Positions 33,710 through 33,826 of a stretch of 33,826 nucleotides of DNA are shown one piece after another. How positions within the stretch are numbered: position 1 is the stretch's first letter; every line of letters begins with the position of its first letter. The notes under the pieces are model-generated. The model saw only the letters and a program-made list of their open reading frames with translations, made no database searches and was not told the origin of the DNA. Made by a program: the position numbers and the translations under genes. Source of the DNA: Bacteroidaceae bacterium (lineage in GTDB: Bacteria; Bacteroidota; Bacteroidia; Bacteroidales; Bacteroidaceae); NCBI GenBank assembly GCA_017615125.1, contig JAGAAS010000061.1, positions 1-33,826 of the forward strand, in the 5' to 3' direction.

Positions 33710-33826
33710 ATGATTTCGATTGCACATAAAATAGAGCTGAAGCCAAACAATAAGCAGAAGACATACTTCTACAAGGCTTTCGGGTGTGCAAGGCTGGCTT
33801 ACAATTGGGGGCTGGCTGAATGGAAA
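33710..33826 (+). CDS. tnpB: TnpB-type protein of an IS200/IS605-family element, N-terminus only
   Basis: The last 39 codons of the window read MISIAHKIELKPNNKQ, then TYFYKAFGCARLAYNWGLAEWK, and stay open at the edge. This is the characteristic start of TnpB/OrfB proteins: a K-I/F-E/R-L-P-x-x-x-Q segment followed by F-G-C-A-R-x-x-Y-N-W. TnpB is an RNA-guided nuclease (RuvC-like) that helps keep IS200/IS605 elements in place. The catalytic part, the guide RNA region and the right end lie outside the window. No tnpA is seen upstream, so this could be a tnpB-only element. Whether it is intact cannot be judged here. Confidence 0.8.
   Translation, partial: MISIAHKIELKPNNKQKTYFYKAFGCARLAYNWGLAEWK

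Overview
The window looks like a chromosomal segment of a Bacteroidales bacterium, most likely a Prevotella-type genus. The reasons are the repeated promoter form TTTG-N19/20-TAnnTTTG (at least seven good examples), the lack of strong Shine-Dalgarno sites, tRNAs without an encoded CCA, a large secreted protein with the short Bacteroidales C-terminal tail, and the Bacteroidales-type AddAB pair. This assignment is inferred from sequence style; no 16S gene is present.

Layout. 1-363: tandem palindromic 22-mers and a tRNA-Thr(CGT) with its promoter and terminator on the minus strand. 704-6365 (+): a secreted two-domain carbohydrate esterase, glutaminyl-tRNA synthetase, a TPR protein and a DedA membrane protein. 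6462-7512 (-): rpe preceded by a 45-residue small protein, then tRNA-His. 7833-8288 (+): a small exported protein made of six 20-residue repeats. 8452-12543 (-): a 1363-residue multidomain surface or secreted protein. 12970-17719 (-): a four-gene cluster of MORN-repeat protein, YhcH-family protein, glycogen branching enzyme and a membrane protein. 17886-21562 (-): penicillin-binding protein 1A overlapping an M16-like peptidase homologue that has lost its zinc-binding motif. 21578-22911: 1.3 kb without a convincing gene but rich in structured repeats, ending at a tRNA-Gly(CCC). 23097-24935 (-): LolA-like protein and a dicarboxylate/amino acid symporter. 25047-33373 (+): AddA-like helicase-nuclease, AddB-like nuclease, a FAD-dependent dehydrogenase and a probable AlkZ-related protein, closely packed as one operon. 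33710-end: the start of a TnpB (IS200/IS605-type) gene cut by the window edge.

Most genes are ordinary housekeeping functions: translation, pentose phosphate pathway, glycogen branching, cell wall synthesis, lipoprotein transport and recombinational repair. The unusual content is in the repeats. An interspersed element built from units like ATTATGGAGAAGGGAAAAA and a CTCGCCG core occurs in three intergenic regions and once in frame inside the addA-like gene, where it encodes about 29 residues between the helicase and nuclease domains. Other structures worth checking are the nested inverted repeat at 22169-22333, the duplicated promoter-upstream segment before the PBP gene, the palindromic 22-mers at the left edge and the CACGAAGG repeats next to tnpB.

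All functional calls come from reading motifs by eye; no database search or folding program was run.
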